A stretch of 64,000 bases of DNA from Epiperipatus broadwayi. Taxonomy: Eukaryota; Onychophora; Udeonychophora; Euonychophora; Peripatidae. Below the pieces are notes generated by a model, which saw nothing but the letters and a program-made list of their open reading frames with translations, was not told where the DNA came from and did not search any database. The stretch is taken from assembly GCA_028023455.1 (NCBI GenBank), contig JAQFVV010006199.1:8260972-8324971 (forward strand), read 5' to 3'. A program made the position numbers and the translations under genes. Of the stretch, positions 63,193 to 64,000 are shown piece by piece. Within the stretch, counting starts at the first letter, position 1, and each line of letters starts with the position of its first letter.

Positions 63193-64000
63193 AATATTAG
63201 TGAAATGTAAGATTAATTTTTTTTTTCAATAAGTAAATTATCAAAAATTTGTTAAATTTATAATGGTATTATATAAATAAATTCTGTAAAATCTTATGAT
63301 AGAAGGTTTTTAGTTAATTAAATCTTATACAAAATTTGTGATCATTATTATTAATTTTAATCTTATAATATACTGTAAAAGATAATGTGACACAATTTTT
63401 AAGTAAGTAACTGCAAAGCAAAAGCTTTTCTGTATTGTTCTACAGAAAAGCAATGAGGAAGAAGCCAATATTCACTGATTATATCCAATAGGGAGGATTT
63501 ATTGTTATTCTTCTTTTGATTTATTTTCAGTCTAAGAATGGCTAGACATCAATCTACTGACTAGTAATTGATTAGTTAAGATGTTGATATCTGAAAGAAT
63601 AATTCTGAGCTTTTTGTAGTCTGAAAAAAATATTCAACCATATTAGTCAAAAAAAAAACAAAACTGTAATGTGTATGAATATATCAGCCTATAACTAGAC
63701 TTACTATTTATTTATATTTAGGCAATGCAAACTCATTTCAGCCTAATTGCTTGAAAGTAATGTGTTTACTATGTCATGTTTATCCAATATATTTTTATAA
63801 TTCAGTACTTATTTTCTTTCTTTTCTTTCAGCACTTGTAATTCGATGTAAAATATATATTCTAGTAAAATTATATAATTGATGTCTTTATTTATTCACAG
63901 AAAGTCTTCTTTCTATTTTATGAATAATTGCAGCAGAAAAATTATCTAAAAAATTTGATTTGTAATTATGTTTACAGGTATAAGAATTTTAGATGCTCTA
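63193..64000. other. AT-rich sequence to the window end
   Basis: Two pyrimidine-AG sites (before 63831 and 63901) and a final TTTACAG at 63972-63978 resemble splice acceptors, but no exon can be supported. Nothing else recognised. Confidence 0.35.

Noticed and set aside
63972-64000. Start of an exon (TTTACAG then GIRILDAL)
   Set aside because: Only 22 bases remain after the possible acceptor, far too little to support an exon.

Overview
This is a 64 kb window of very AT-rich (roughly three quarters A+T) animal-type DNA. No intact protein-coding gene, rRNA or canonical tRNA can be supported. Almost everything recognisable is a decayed transposable element: APE-type LINEs (RTE-like, CR1-like and others), Penelope-like elements (PLEs) with reverse transcriptase and GIY-YIG endonuclease remnants, a hAT transposase relic, a non-autonomous hAT element, a tRNA-derived SINE with clear target-site duplications, and several fold-back elements. 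RTE, CR1-like with an esterase ORF1, PLE and ZBED/GTF2IRD2-type hAT together suggest a large, repeat-rich, non-vertebrate metazoan genome; a chelicerate or another AT-rich invertebrate is plausible, but the sequence does not fix the taxon. CpG is scarce in most of the old sequence, as expected of a methylated, ageing repeat landscape, with a few CpG-retaining islands.

Layout. 0-9 kb: an 87-bp-arm hairpin with a Pol III B-box-like motif (775-967), a LINE RT fossil on the minus strand (~2.1-3.2 kb), an inverted pair of PLE GIY-YIG remnants (4251-5300), a diverged fold-back (5343-5877), a 5'-truncated CR1-like 3' end (5960-6830), and a nearly perfect 250-bp palindrome next to a CA/CG tract (7212-7505). 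10-17.3 kb: an almost full-length RTE-like relic followed by an almost full-length CR1-like relic, both on the plus strand. The CR1-like element has a coiled-coil/SGNH-esterase ORF1, an endonuclease, an RT and a terminal Cys/His knuckle. 17.3-34 kb: mostly featureless AT-rich DNA with a small MITE, hairpins, one PLE RT relic (22.6-24.2 kb) interrupted by a palindrome, and a compositionally distinct CpG-retaining stretch (26.4-29.1 kb) carrying a SINE, internal repeats and a long poly-G/poly-A tract.

34-50 kb: another APE-type LINE relic (plus), an RTE scrap, a comparatively well-preserved 5'-truncated LINE on the minus strand (41.8-44.6 kb), a 327-bp tandem duplication, and a hAT transposase relic (47.6-50.0 kb, minus). 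50-64 kb: an RTE scrap (55.4 kb), a 3.9-kb inverted dimer of PLEs with a ~53-bp tandem repeat at its centre (56.2-60.1 kb), a further LINE relic on the minus strand (60.2-62.1 kb), and a 368-bp hAT MITE with 8-bp target-site duplications.

No gene network or operon-like system exists here. The window is best read as a graveyard of retroelements in which inverted dimers, palindromes and short tandem duplications recur.
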